In this document: piece by piece, positions 1 to 6,017 of the stretch
Numbering within the stretch: the first letter of the stretch is position 1
Layout: each line of letters begins with the position of its first letter
NCBI GenBank assembly: GCA_007126415.1
Contig: SLBH01000038.1
Location: 1 to 11,970, forward strand
DNA from: Spirochaetales bacterium
GTDB taxonomy: Bacteria > Spirochaetota > Spirochaetia > DSM-27196 > SLAA01
DNA: 11,970 bases
Reading direction: 5' to 3'
The notes under the pieces: generated by a model
The model's input: only the letters and a program-made list of their open reading frames with translations
What the model was told of the DNA's origin: nothing
Databases searched by the model: none
Position numbers and translations under genes: made by a program

Positions 1-1
1 C

Positions 2-457
2 GGCATGGTTAACCAGAAGATAACACAACGAACAGACCCCGATCGGCTGGTGTTTGGGTACGCGGCGGCGCTCGTGGGGGTCGCGCTGTTCTGGGCGTTC
101 GGCCCGGCTACGTTCATCTTCCCGCTCGTGGGGGCAGCCTTCTTCACCAGCGGAGTTGCACGCGCGGGAATCATTGTCGGGCTGCAGCATCACCTCATAT
201 CCTCGAACCGCGCCGAGCACCGTATGCACGTCTCCCTTCTCGTTGAGCTAATCGGAAGCGCGGTCTCCGGCCTGGCAGGCACCGTAATCGGGGGCACGCT
301 CCTGCAGCTTTTTGGGCAACGGTATATCGGAGTGGGTGTCTACCAGGCCTACTTCCGTGTGATCGCGCTCCTTCTCATGGTGGCGCTTTTTTTCGTATGG
401 CGTCTCCGCCGCGATCAGCCTCCCGCACACCCGCGCGACGGCCGGGGTGCCGCTTGA
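2..457 (+). CDS. Membrane transporter, C-terminal fragment (MFS-like), cut by the left edge
   Basis: The reading frame is open to the left edge, so this is very likely the C-terminal part of a longer protein and the first Met in view need not be the start. The 150 visible residues contain about three hydrophobic membrane segments (roughly residues 15-38, 40-60 and 80-102), a fourth near 115-132, and a short basic, proline-rich cytoplasmic tail ending in RGAA. The pattern of small residues in the helices and the Arg-rich tail after the last helix resemble the last third of a major facilitator superfamily permease. No substrate can be inferred. The next gene is on the opposite strand and its 3' end faces this one, so this gene ends its transcription unit. 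Membrane location is well supported; the MFS assignment is a family-level guess. Confidence 0.6.
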   Translation, partial: GMVNQKITQRTDPDRLVFGYAAALVGVALFWAFGPATFIFPLVGAAFFTSGVARAGIIVGLQHHLISSNRAEHRMHVSLLVELIGSAVSGLAGTVIGGTLLQLFGQRYIGVGVYQAYFRVIALLLMVALFFVWRLRRDQPPAHPRDGRGAA

Positions 458-768
458 TGCTAAGACACCATCGGACCGAGGGAGTTATGGGCACAGGTGA
501 ACAGCTGCTTCGCCCACGATACCTCATGTCGTCGGCTAATGGGTTATGCCCGAAGACTGAGAAAGCGGAAAGCGTCGGTGGATCTCGCACTCTCGCCCGC
601 AACTCAACATCCACAACCCAACCCACGACCGATAACGATCGCTACCCAAGGCAAAGCGCAGCTAATCGAGGCTACGGACGACGTGTCGAGCTCCAGCGCT
701 TTGACCGCCTCGTTGCCCGCGTATCCGCGACAACGGCGCGCCCCGGCGCCGCAAAACGCGGGTCTACG
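458..768. other. Gene-poor stretch between two convergent genes
   Basis: This 311-bp gap separates the transporter fragment from the convergent lipoprotein gene. Open frames here are antisense or low-complexity (Ser/Arg/Thr-rich) and none has a convincing ribosome binding site. An ATG at 487 follows GAGGGAG by only two bases, which is too close. A GC-rich inverted repeat (GGCGC at 735-739, GCGCC at 746-750) lies about 20 bp past the lipoprotein stop but has no following U-run on either strand, so a terminator role is unproven. Confidence 0.4.
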
Positions 769-1341
769 CTATTCGTCAAAAAGCTCATCGAGATCTTCAT
801 ACTCGCCGTCGTGGGCAAACGCGAGCTCCAGCTCGTTGCCGCTCTGATTGCCTTCGAATGTTATCGTGCCTTCGATCTTCCCCGTAGCGACGGAATCATC
901 GCCGCTCGCATTCCCGAAATCGATATTAACCTCGACCTGCCCGTCCGCCAGTGGCTGGTCGTCGTCATCGAAAAACGGGTGTTGCAGCGAAGCGCCGACG
1001 AACGTGGAATCAGGTTCCGCAGTAAGGTTCTCAACCGTGTAGGTGCCCTCCAAGTCGTCATCGATGTCCTCTTCTTCGAGAATGAACACCACGGTGAGCA
1101 CTTTCTCGAACATCGGGGAGTCCCCTTCCATCAATCCCACAACGGCGTAAGCGTCCGGCCAGTCGTCATGTTCCTCCTCGGGCGGAGTAGCCGCGGCGGT
1201 GTCGACTTGCAGGCTGTCTGTTTCGCTCGTAACGCCGTTGACGTCGTCTCCGAGCAGGTTATCACAACCCGAGATTACCAGCGCAGCAGCCAGTACCCCT
1301 CCCGTGAGAACCAAGAGCCTCACCCAGTGTCTACCGTTCAT
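769..1341 (-). CDS. Acidic secreted lipoprotein of unknown function
   Basis: The 190-residue product begins with a basic N-terminus and hydrophobic core (residues 9-23), then the lipobox ISGC with Cys26 as the predicted lipidated residue. It should therefore be processed by Lgt and signal peptidase II and anchored outside the inner membrane. Asp follows the Cys, which in enterobacteria retains lipoproteins in the inner membrane; whether this rule applies here is unknown. The mature part is strongly acidic: runs of Glu and Asp near residues 55-58, 92-98 and 125-128, and an acidic C-terminus. Short alternating strands suggest a beta-rich fold. The start is fixed by GGAGG (1348-1352) six bases upstream of the ATG and by a promoter further upstream. 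No family was recognised. The acidic bias would fit a salt-adapted organism or divalent-cation binding (inference). Confidence 0.85.
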   Translation of the reverse strand: MNGRHWVRLLVLTGGVLAAALVISGCDNLLGDDVNGVTSETDSLQVDTAAATPPEEEHDDWPDAYAVVGLMEGDSPMFEKVLTVVFILEEEDIDDDLEGTYTVENLTAEPDSTFVGASLQHPFFDDDDQPLADGQVEVNIDFGNASGDDSVATGKIEGTITFEGNQSGNELELAFAHDGEYEDLDELFDE

Positions 1342-1379
1342 TGATTACCTCCCATTTATCCATAGTAATAACAAACTTC

Positions 1380-1408
1380 AACCTAACCCACACAGTCATG
1401 ATTTTCAA
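1380..1408 (-). promoter_or_regulatory. Sigma-70 type promoter of the acidic lipoprotein gene
   Basis: On the minus strand TTGAAA (1408-1403) is followed after exactly 17 bases by TAGGTT (1385-1380). The expected start of transcription is near 1373, giving a leader of about 30 bases that contains the GGAGG of the lipoprotein gene. The same -10 hexamer occurs in the riboswitch promoter at 2093-2098. Identified by reading only. Confidence 0.45.
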
Positions 1409-1490
1409 CCGAGACCCACCATCCGGTGCGCATTGACGCTGCATACAGCTTCGTAACTTCTATCCGCGGGATCACGCATCGGAGGGTGTC

Positions 1491-2036
1491 ATGACGAAAC
1501 GCACCAAGACTGCACGCGCTTAGCGGCATACCGAGTCCGTCGCGGTTACGTTGTTAATCGAACTTATCGGCGCGTGCGCAGCTCCGACCGCAAACGCGAT
1601 CGACGTAGACGTCGGCTCCTATACCGCCTAGCCGGATATCGAAGAACTTGAACACCCCTGAGACATGGAGTTCCTCGGGAACCACGAAAGCGAGTACGCA
1701 CTTGTGACCGAACGCACCGGCGACCGGGACAACCGGTACACCGCGTAAGGTATCGGCATAAACTGAGGGAAGCTCCTTCGCTTTCACGACGGCGATCTGT
1801 CCATGGGAAATCTACCGAACGAGTATCTCGGTCGCTTTCATCTCGACGGCAGCACTCGCAAACACAGCGTGGAGGAAGGCGGAGCGTCGCGAGTTGTCGG
1901 TGAGTATGGGCGAGTACACGCCGTTCGATATCTTCTGCCGCGAGAAATTGCCCAACTTCTTGTTAAGCACGTCTTGCGTCAGCCCGAGCAGCACGCGGTT
2001 ACTTACTGTGATATACTTTTAAAGTATTTGGTGTAA
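1491..2036 (+). pseudogene. Decayed lipoprotein gene
   Basis: GGAGG (1481-1485) lies properly spaced before an ATG at 1491. That frame starts MTKRTKTARA, meets a stop, then continues with a hydrophobic stretch and a lipobox-like IGAC, followed by residues typical of a mature secreted protein. The same frame runs 182 codons to 2036 and contains five internal stops (TAG, TAG, TGA, TAA, TGA) but no obvious frameshift. The codons between the stops use the same third-position G/C as the neighbours. The minus-strand frames at 1554-1787 and 1812-1994 lie codon-for-codon opposite this frame and are best explained as its shadow. The caution is that five stops in 182 codons is close to chance, so the case rests on the ribosome binding site plus the signal-peptide-like start. 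Family not recognised. Confidence 0.4.
2013..2027. repeat. AT-rich palindrome upstream of the riboswitch promoter
   Basis: ATACTTT (2013-2019) and AAAGTAT (2021-2027) form a perfect 7-bp inverted repeat around one base. It lies in a short AT-rich island (about 2009-2055) in otherwise GC-rich DNA, some 43 bp upstream of the -35 box at 2070. It could be an operator or an UP-element-like region. It also spans the last codons of the decayed gene. Confidence 0.3.
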
Positions 2037-2069
2037 ATAAGTATAGTATTAAACTCGCTCTTATGGCTC

Positions 2070-2098
2070 TTGACACTTGTTGTAGCCTATGCTAGGTT
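2070..2098 (+). promoter_or_regulatory. Promoter of the SAM-riboswitch transcript
   Basis: A perfect -35 hexamer TTGACA (2070-2075), a 17-base spacer and the -10 box TAGGTT (2093-2098), preceded directly by TGC (2090-2092) as in an extended -10 promoter. The predicted transcription start is near 2105, which is the first nucleotides of the riboswitch P1 helix. That agreement supports both calls. Confidence 0.65.
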
Positions 2099-2102
2099 TC
2101 GG

Positions 2103-2220
2103 TTACCATCAAGAGAGGCGTTAGGGAACGGCCCGTTGAACGCCCGGCAACCTGCCACCCGGCAAGGTGCCAAAGCCGTCTCGGTTAGTGCGGTAACCAC
2201 TGAACCGGAGCGATGTGTGA
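2103..2220 (+). promoter_or_regulatory. SAM-I type (S-box) riboswitch aptamer
   Basis: The stretch carries the conserved blocks of the S-adenosylmethionine riboswitch in order: ATCAAGAGAGG (2108-2118), AGGGA, GGCCC (2130-2134), GAAC then CCCGGCAACC (2143-2152), and AAGGTGCCAA (2164-2173). P1 forms between TTAC-CATC (2103-2110) and GATG-t-GTGA (2212-2220), with one bulged base. P3 forms from TGCC (2153-2156) with GGCA (2161-2164). P4 forms from CGGTTAGTG (2182-2190) with CACT-g-AACCG (2198-2207), nine pairs with one bulged G. P2 can close with GGC (2117-2119) and GCC. The P2 loop region has one extra base relative to the usual form. S-box aptamers bind SAM and usually turn methionine or SAM genes off. 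The close match in sequence and pairing makes the class call firm; SAM-I versus a close sub-class needs a covariance-model search. Confidence 0.88.
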
Positions 2221-2258
2221 ATCGTTTAGTTTCCCTATGCGATTTATGCGCTCAATAA

Positions 2259-2298
2259 CTCCTCGTCTCTCTTGAGGTCACTATTTCTATGCGAGGAG
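2259..2298 (+). promoter_or_regulatory. Translational expression platform (ribosome-site sequestering hairpin)
   Basis: CTCCTCG (2259-2265) is the perfect reverse complement of CGAGGAG (2292-2298), which holds the ribosome binding site of the gene starting at 2308, so a hairpin would hide that site. The neighbouring bases 2264-2275 can instead pair with 2109-2120, the 5' side of aptamer P1/P2, in a 12-pair helix with one G-U. The two folds exclude each other: SAM-bound aptamer leaves 2259-2265 free to hide the site (off), while without SAM the 12-pair helix captures part of the anti-site (on). No U-run terminator is present. Seen in the sequence; function inferred. Confidence 0.7.
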
Positions 2299-2307
2299 CA
2301 AGACTTG

Positions 2308-2877
2308 ATGAGCGGTTCCCGGATAACCAACCAACTGCGAGAACTATGCCGAGAGCTTCGCCCCGATTACGGAGAGCACACGATTTCCCCGGCGCTCCAC
2401 GGCTTTGCCTTTCTTGCTACGGCGCAGCCCACGATGCTGCGGAACCTCATGCAGGCTTTCGAGGACGACGGCTACCGATGCGCTTTGCTTGACACCGGCT
2501 TCGTGCTGCCGGGACGCCTTGCGCTCACCGATCCCTCCGAGACGCTGGTAGTCGCCTCGGTCGCACAGAATGAGGCGCTGCGGCACGCCGACGCGTTCGG
2601 CCTCACGGTCATGATGTACCAAGATCGGAAGTATCTCTCGCGGGTGCATTGGCACGCGGGCTACCTCGCAGAGATCTTTCTCATGGCACGCTCCGGCACG
2701 CGAGGCCTGAAGCTCAAACCCTCAACCGTCACACTCGCGACGTATCTGCTTCGCTCCAAGAACTTCCCCCTCGCTGAGCCCGAGGACTCCAAACCGCCGT
2801 TAGAGTTTGTGGCCCGCCCTTCCGAGCGGCAGAATAGCGCGCAGGAGGGCCGCTCCGATGCCGTCCTCACCGTATAA
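2308..2877 (+). CDS. Uncharacterised protein under SAM-riboswitch control
   Basis: The 189-residue product is soluble-looking, with no signal peptide or membrane helix. The ATG at 2308 is chosen because GAGGAG (2293-2298) lies nine bases upstream and is the target of the sequestering hairpin; an in-frame upstream start at 2272 would lie inside that hairpin. Residues 31-125 look like a compact alpha/beta domain: hydrophobic HGFAFLAT, then NLMQAFEDDGY (46-56), an SETLVVASV strand (77-85) and ADAFGLTVMMYQD (94-106). After about residue 150 the tail is Pro/Glu/Ser-rich and probably disordered. The order of these elements is faintly like DUF3293 proteins, but I do not claim membership. The regulation points to a role in methionine, SAM, methyl or sulfur metabolism (inference). 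It appears to be a single-gene unit, as the next gene is on the other strand. Confidence 0.8.
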   Translation: MSGSRITNQLRELCRELRPDYGEHTISPALHGFAFLATAQPTMLRNLMQAFEDDGYRCALLDTGFVLPGRLALTDPSETLVVASVAQNEALRHADAFGLTVMMYQDRKYLSRVHWHAGYLAEIFLMARSGTRGLKLKPSTVTLATYLLRSKNFPLAEPEDSKPPLEFVARPSERQNSAQEGRSDAVLTV

Positions 2878-3318
2878 TCCGGCCGTGTGTCTTCTGTCGC
2901 TGCGCAGAGCGAAAGATGGGATCGGAATTCCCGCGGGGTTGCGGGCATGATCCCCAGTTCAAGCTCCGTACTGGATTCCCAACGGTCAATATCGAGACGC
3001 TTTGGGTATACCCAGACGCCGACGACACCAACCGTTACGTTCTCCTGCACAACCTCAGCGCTAAGCATGCCCCCGTATCCCGCAATAATGCCGCATGCCG
3101 CAATTGCAATGACTGCGCTTAAGACCGCCGCGCTGCCGATCCTCGCCGAGATGCCGTTTGCCGTTCGCCGGAGACTCTCGAGGTGGAGAAAGGCTCGCGA
3201 GCCCGCGCGCCGCGAGTCAGTAGTGGCGTTCGATCGGCTTGGGGTAACGGCCTTTCCAGAGATACAACGCTGAGCACGATACGACTTGGGACAGAACACT
3301 AGCCGGAGCCGGTACCGC
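2878..3318 (-). other. Gene-poor stretch with a start-less lipoprotein-like minus frame
   Basis: No clear gene lies between the riboswitch gene and the reductase gene. The minus-strand frame is long (it runs on into the neighbours on both sides) and its central part, about 2880-3180, looks coding. It has a basic stretch, a hydrophobic core and a lipobox-like IAAC, then a strand-rich part with VGVVGVWVYP followed by an acidic segment. There is no ATG, GTG or TTG with a ribosome binding site before the hydrophobic core; the first internal Met lies after it. It may be the remnant of a small lipoprotein gene whose 5' end is lost, or a chance frame. Plus-strand frames here are Ser/Arg-rich shadows. 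Confidence 0.25.
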
Positions 3319-4008
3319 TCACCCGGCACTACCTTCGGTCTGAGAAGTGGCTGTTTGAGCCGGGGTCTTGGAACCGCCCGGCGATGAGTAACCACGAGAG
3401 ACCGCGATAAGCTTCCGCCCGAGCACGTAGAGATAACCCGCAAAGAACAGGATAAAAAGCACCCGAGTCGGCGACCACGCCGCAGCCACGGTACCTATCG
3501 TGATGGCGTGGAAAAACGCAAGCGGAAACACCACGTAGGCGAGGATATGGAACCGCTTCCAGGTCTTCATGCTAAACTGCAGCGGCTTCATCCACCAAGC
3601 CGCGACCACCGCAATTACCAGCAGAAACAACGCGCCGATGCCGAGGAGCTTCTCAGTCGTAAACGCGATTCGACCGTACTCCACACCGTCGCTCGCAAGC
3701 ATCATTACCCCATGCAGCGCGATCAGCACAAAGCCGAGCTTGCCGAGCGACCGATGCGTCTTGAGAAGGTTCGGTTGCTTGAACACCTTCTGCAAGGCCG
3801 GAAGCCTGGCTGAAAGCAGAAACTGATAGAACATGAGCACGAACCCAACCAACCCCAGTACGCGCGCAGGGTAGTACAAGACGAGCAAACTGAGCGGCGC
3901 TTGAGAAACGCCGATTGCGCCTATGTCGCGCACGCCGCTTACAACCCACTCAACAATCGGCAGTAGCGGCAGCGCCACCGCGAGCCCAAGAATCAGCTTC
4001 CGGTTCAT
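3319..4008 (-). CDS. Ferric-reductase-like transmembrane haem b protein
   Basis: The 229-residue product has about six membrane helices and belongs, by pattern, with the ferric reductase-like transmembrane domain (FRD) that also includes MsrQ and NADPH oxidases. The hallmark is two His pairs on facing helices: His85 and His99 (THRSLGKLG ... LHG) and His154 and His167 (RFHILAY ... FHAITIG), 14 and 13 residues apart, as expected for two stacked haem b groups passing electrons across the membrane. No FAD or NAD(P)H domain follows; the C-terminus is a short Ser/Thr/Pro-rich tail, so the electron donor must be another protein or quinol. No msrP partner is visible. The ATG at 4008 is the only possible start because an in-frame TAA lies four codons upstream. 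It has no ribosome binding site and lies about two bases after the predicted transcription start. It diverges from the multicopper oxidase gene. Confidence 0.85.
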   Translation of the reverse strand: MNRKLILGLAVALPLLPIVEWVVSGVRDIGAIGVSQAPLSLLVLYYPARVLGLVGFVLMFYQFLLSARLPALQKVFKQPNLLKTHRSLGKLGFVLIALHGVMMLASDGVEYGRIAFTTEKLLGIGALFLLVIAVVAAWWMKPLQFSMKTWKRFHILAYVVFPLAFFHAITIGTVAAAWSPTRVLFILFFAGYLYVLGRKLIAVSRGYSSPGGSKTPAQTATSQTEGSAG

Positions 4009-4016
4009 GCCGGGTG

Positions 4017-4045
4017 ATTATAGCATGCACCCTCCGACGACACAA
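4017..4045 (-). promoter_or_regulatory. Extended -10 promoter of the ferric-reductase-like gene
   Basis: Minus strand: TTGTGT (4045-4040), 17 bases, then TGC directly before a perfect TATAAT (4022-4017). The expected transcript start near 4010 is almost at the ATG (4008), which suggests a leaderless or near-leaderless mRNA. Confidence 0.6.
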
Positions 4046-4052
4046 TTTCAAA

Positions 4053-4068
4053 AACTCGTAAACTCGTA
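4053..4068. repeat. 8-bp tandem repeat between two divergent promoters, candidate operator
   Basis: AACTCGTA occurs twice, head to tail without spacer (4053-4060 and 4061-4068). It lies outside both -35 boxes, 7 bp from the reductase promoter and 25 bp from the oxidase promoter, a natural place for a shared regulator. The regulator is unknown and chance cannot be excluded. Confidence 0.35.
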
Positions 4069-4093
4069 CTGCCGCGCAAAGCTTACAAAAATA

Positions 4094-4122
4094 CTGACAT
4101 TTAGCCGTTCTTTTGCTATGAT
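4094..4122 (+). promoter_or_regulatory. Extended -10 promoter of the multicopper oxidase gene
   Basis: CTGACA (4094-4099), 17 bases, then TGC directly before TATGAT (4117-4122). The predicted start of transcription is near 4129, inside the longest open frame. This argues against starts at 4125 or 4128 and for the GTG at 4143. Confidence 0.6.
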
Positions 4123-4142
4123 TCGTGATGACGGGGGTTGCC

Positions 4143-5483
4143 GTGAGAAAGCATATCGTACTGAGGACGTTATTCGGACTGTATATCGGTCTTGGATTAC
4201 TTTTCGTTGCGTACGGTTCGGCGCAGGTCATTATGGCCGGCCGCATCGCCGATGACGCCGACGCACAGTTTGAACTCGAGATGCGGGTGGTCAAGAACCG
4301 CTGGCAATGGGATCCGGATACCATTGTAGTACCCTACGGTGCGCTGGTCACGCTGGAAATTGAGAACGAAGACGATTTCGCCCACGGGTTTGCGATAAAC
4401 GAGTTCGGCGTTGATCGACGTCTGCCGGGTGGCGAGCGAACTGTAGTACAGTTTGTCGCCGACCAAGAGGGTGAGTTCGAGTTCTTCTGCTCGGTGTATT
4501 GCGGCGTCGGACACTACGATCAGAACGGCACGCTCGTAGTGACCCAGGACGACGTTGAACAGGTGGCCGCTGAATACGGGGTTGAGGATACAAGCGACCT
4601 ACCCGTTCGCAGCCGTGCCGACGCGATGTCACAGTTGCCCTACGAACTCGATGCCGACGGGGGGAAAGAGTTTGAACTCACCGCCGAACCGGTGCGATGG
4701 GATTACGGCAACGGCGAGATCATCGAAAGCTGGGGCTACAACGGTCAGCTGCCCGGGCCCGAAATACGCGTCACCGAAGGCGAGACGGTTCGGATCATAT
4801 TCACCAACGAACTGCCGGTCGCAACCACGGTGCACTGGCACGGAGTCGATCTTCCAAACGAGATGGACGGCGTACCGGGGTACACCCAAGACCCCATAGA
4901 GCCCGGTGAAACCTTCGTGTACGAGTTCGATGCTTATCCGGCCGGAACCCGTTTCTATCACACCCACGGCTCGCACCACGGCGATGAAGCCGAACAGATG
5001 GATATGGGGCTCGCAGGCGCATTTGTGGTTGAACCGCGCGAGTTCGACGAACCTGATCTGGACTACACCATGGTACTTACCGAGCGCATCCGCGACGGTA
5101 TCTACCCCATCAACGGCGCAATCTACCCTGATACCGAGTTTTTGTCGGTCCGGGAGGGCGATCGCGTACGCGTGCGTATGATCAACGCCGGCTCCTCAAC
5201 GTTTCACCCTATGCACCTGCACGGCCACCAGTTCCGCGTTGTGGCTACCGACGGCAATCCGGTCCCCGAACCGGCGCAGCTTACCCGCAATACCCTACCG
5301 CTCCTGCCGGGTGAAACCTATGATATAGAGTTCATCGCCGACAATCCCGGCGTATGGCTATTTCACTGCCATGAACTGCAGCACGCCGGAGGCGGGATGA
5401 TTACCGCGGTGGTGTACGAAGATGCAGTTGAGGACGAGAATGTTGCGATCGAGGCTCAAACCGGCGGACATGACGAGCACTAG
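4143..5483 (+). CDS. Membrane-anchored multicopper oxidase with N-terminal CuA-like cupredoxin domain
   Basis: The GTG at 4143 is preferred (GGGGG at 4133-4137, transcript start near 4129), giving 446 residues; the frame opens at 4125. Residues below use the 4143 start. An N-terminal helix (about 5-30) anchors the protein, with the rest in the periplasm. Residues 45-135 form a cytochrome-oxidase-II or N2OR-like cupredoxin domain with His81 (AHGF), Cys116 and Cys120 (CSVYCG) and His124. The Met ligand expected four residues after this His region is absent (Gln127). Residues 175-440 form a two-domain laccase-like module: HWHG (231-234), HTH (273-275), HPMHLHGH (355-362), and HCH then H and M (408-410, 414, 419). 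This gives a full type 1, 2 and 3 copper set. Such enzymes oxidise a donor and reduce O2 to water. The donor could be a cytochrome, quinol, Cu(I) or Fe(II). It diverges from the haem b protein gene. Confidence 0.9.
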   Translation: MRKHIVLRTLFGLYIGLGLLFVAYGSAQVIMAGRIADDADAQFELEMRVVKNRWQWDPDTIVVPYGALVTLEIENEDDFAHGFAINEFGVDRRLPGGERTVVQFVADQEGEFEFFCSVYCGVGHYDQNGTLVVTQDDVEQVAAEYGVEDTSDLPVRSRADAMSQLPYELDADGGKEFELTAEPVRWDYGNGEIIESWGYNGQLPGPEIRVTEGETVRIIFTNELPVATTVHWHGVDLPNEMDGVPGYTQDPIEPGETFVYEFDAYPAGTRFYHTHGSHHGDEAEQMDMGLAGAFVVEPREFDEPDLDYTMVLTERIRDGIYPINGAIYPDTEFLSVREGDRVRVRMINAGSSTFHPMHLHGHQFRVVATDGNPVPEPAQLTRNTLPLLPGETYDIEFIADNPGVWLFHCHELQHAGGGMITAVVYEDAVEDENVAIEAQTGGHDEH

Positions 5484-5905
5484 TAACATGAGCCACACGC
5501 CGGCGCATCTCCTCTCACTCGGGTTCGTCGGGTGCGCCGGCATAGCCGGAGCGGTTGGGGAGCGAGCCTTCTCGCCGGTAGTACCCAGTAGCTCAGCAGT
5601 CTGATATGCATCACCTCGATGCGCTCCCACGCTTCACCGGAGCAGGGGCTCCGGAGGTTCAGACGCTGCAGATCACGAAGCGCCTCAGCGACGACAACAC
5701 GGGTGACACGGTCGTAGCTGCGCAATGAAGACCCGGAGGTACCGGCACTCGCAACAACCGTACCGGAACCCGGTTCCACGAATCGAATGTCTAAACGCGT
5801 AAGCGTGTAATGAAATACGTCATAAGCGTACGTATATTCGAGAAGGACAAGCAGAGTCTCTACCTGAGCTACCTCCTCGCGCAGTTGGAGGGCAAGAACC
5901 GCGTC
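5480..5905 (-). pseudogene. Gene remnant, CsgG/LpoB-like lipoprotein fragment
   Basis: The minus frame is open from 5905 to a stop at 5480-5482, overlapping the end of the oxidase gene by four bases. Its middle looks like real protein: a helical start (LREEVAQVETLLVLLEYTY), then a strand pair centred on DIRFVEPGSGTVVASAGTSG, then VVVAEALRDLQRL. The order 'DIR-V-[E/D]-x-x-[S/T]-G-x-V-x-A-S-x-x-x-x-G' followed by a helix resembles CsgG/LpoB-type envelope lipoproteins. No start codon with a ribosome binding site precedes it, a stop (5906-5908) closes it upstream, and neighbouring frames hold only scraps. The last 35 codons are Arg-rich and look out of frame. I read it as the 3' part of a decayed gene; the family call is tentative. 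Confidence 0.35.
5499..5541 (+). terminator. Strong hairpin just after the oxidase stop, possible terminator
   Basis: GCCGGCGCA (5499-5507) is the perfect reverse complement of TGCGCCGGC (5533-5541), and three more pairs (two G-U) extend the stem to 12, with a 19-base loop. It starts 15 bp after the oxidase stop. No U-run follows on either strand, so it may act as an mRNA 3'-end protecting hairpin or a Rho-linked end rather than a classical terminator. Confidence 0.35.
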
Positions 5906-6017
5906 TCAAGTCCGGCGCCGTAAGCTCAGCTCAGAGCCGTACCCCGCGCGCTATGGCGATCGGGATTCTCGATAGGTGCCGCCGTGCTTTAGGCTCTGCA
6001 CACGTCGATGGCCTGCC

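Noticed and set aside
735..750. GC-rich inverted repeat as a terminator
   Set aside because: Short stem and no U-run on either strand.
397..1344. Long 315-codon plus-strand frame
   Set aside because: Most of it is antisense to the acidic lipoprotein gene, which has a ribosome site, lipobox and promoter; the plus frame has none of these.
1554..1994. Minus-strand frames that look coding
   Set aside because: They are exactly codon-opposed to the decayed plus-strand frame, which alone has a ribosome site and signal-like start.
2661..3443. 260-codon minus-strand frame read as a full gene
   Set aside because: Both ends run antisense or overlapping through better-supported genes, and no start with a ribosome site exists; only the central part is kept as a possible remnant.
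4125..4142. Upstream starts (GTG 4125, ATG 4128) for the multicopper oxidase
   Set aside because: They lie at or before the predicted transcript start and lack a ribosome site; GTG 4143 has GGGGG five bases upstream.
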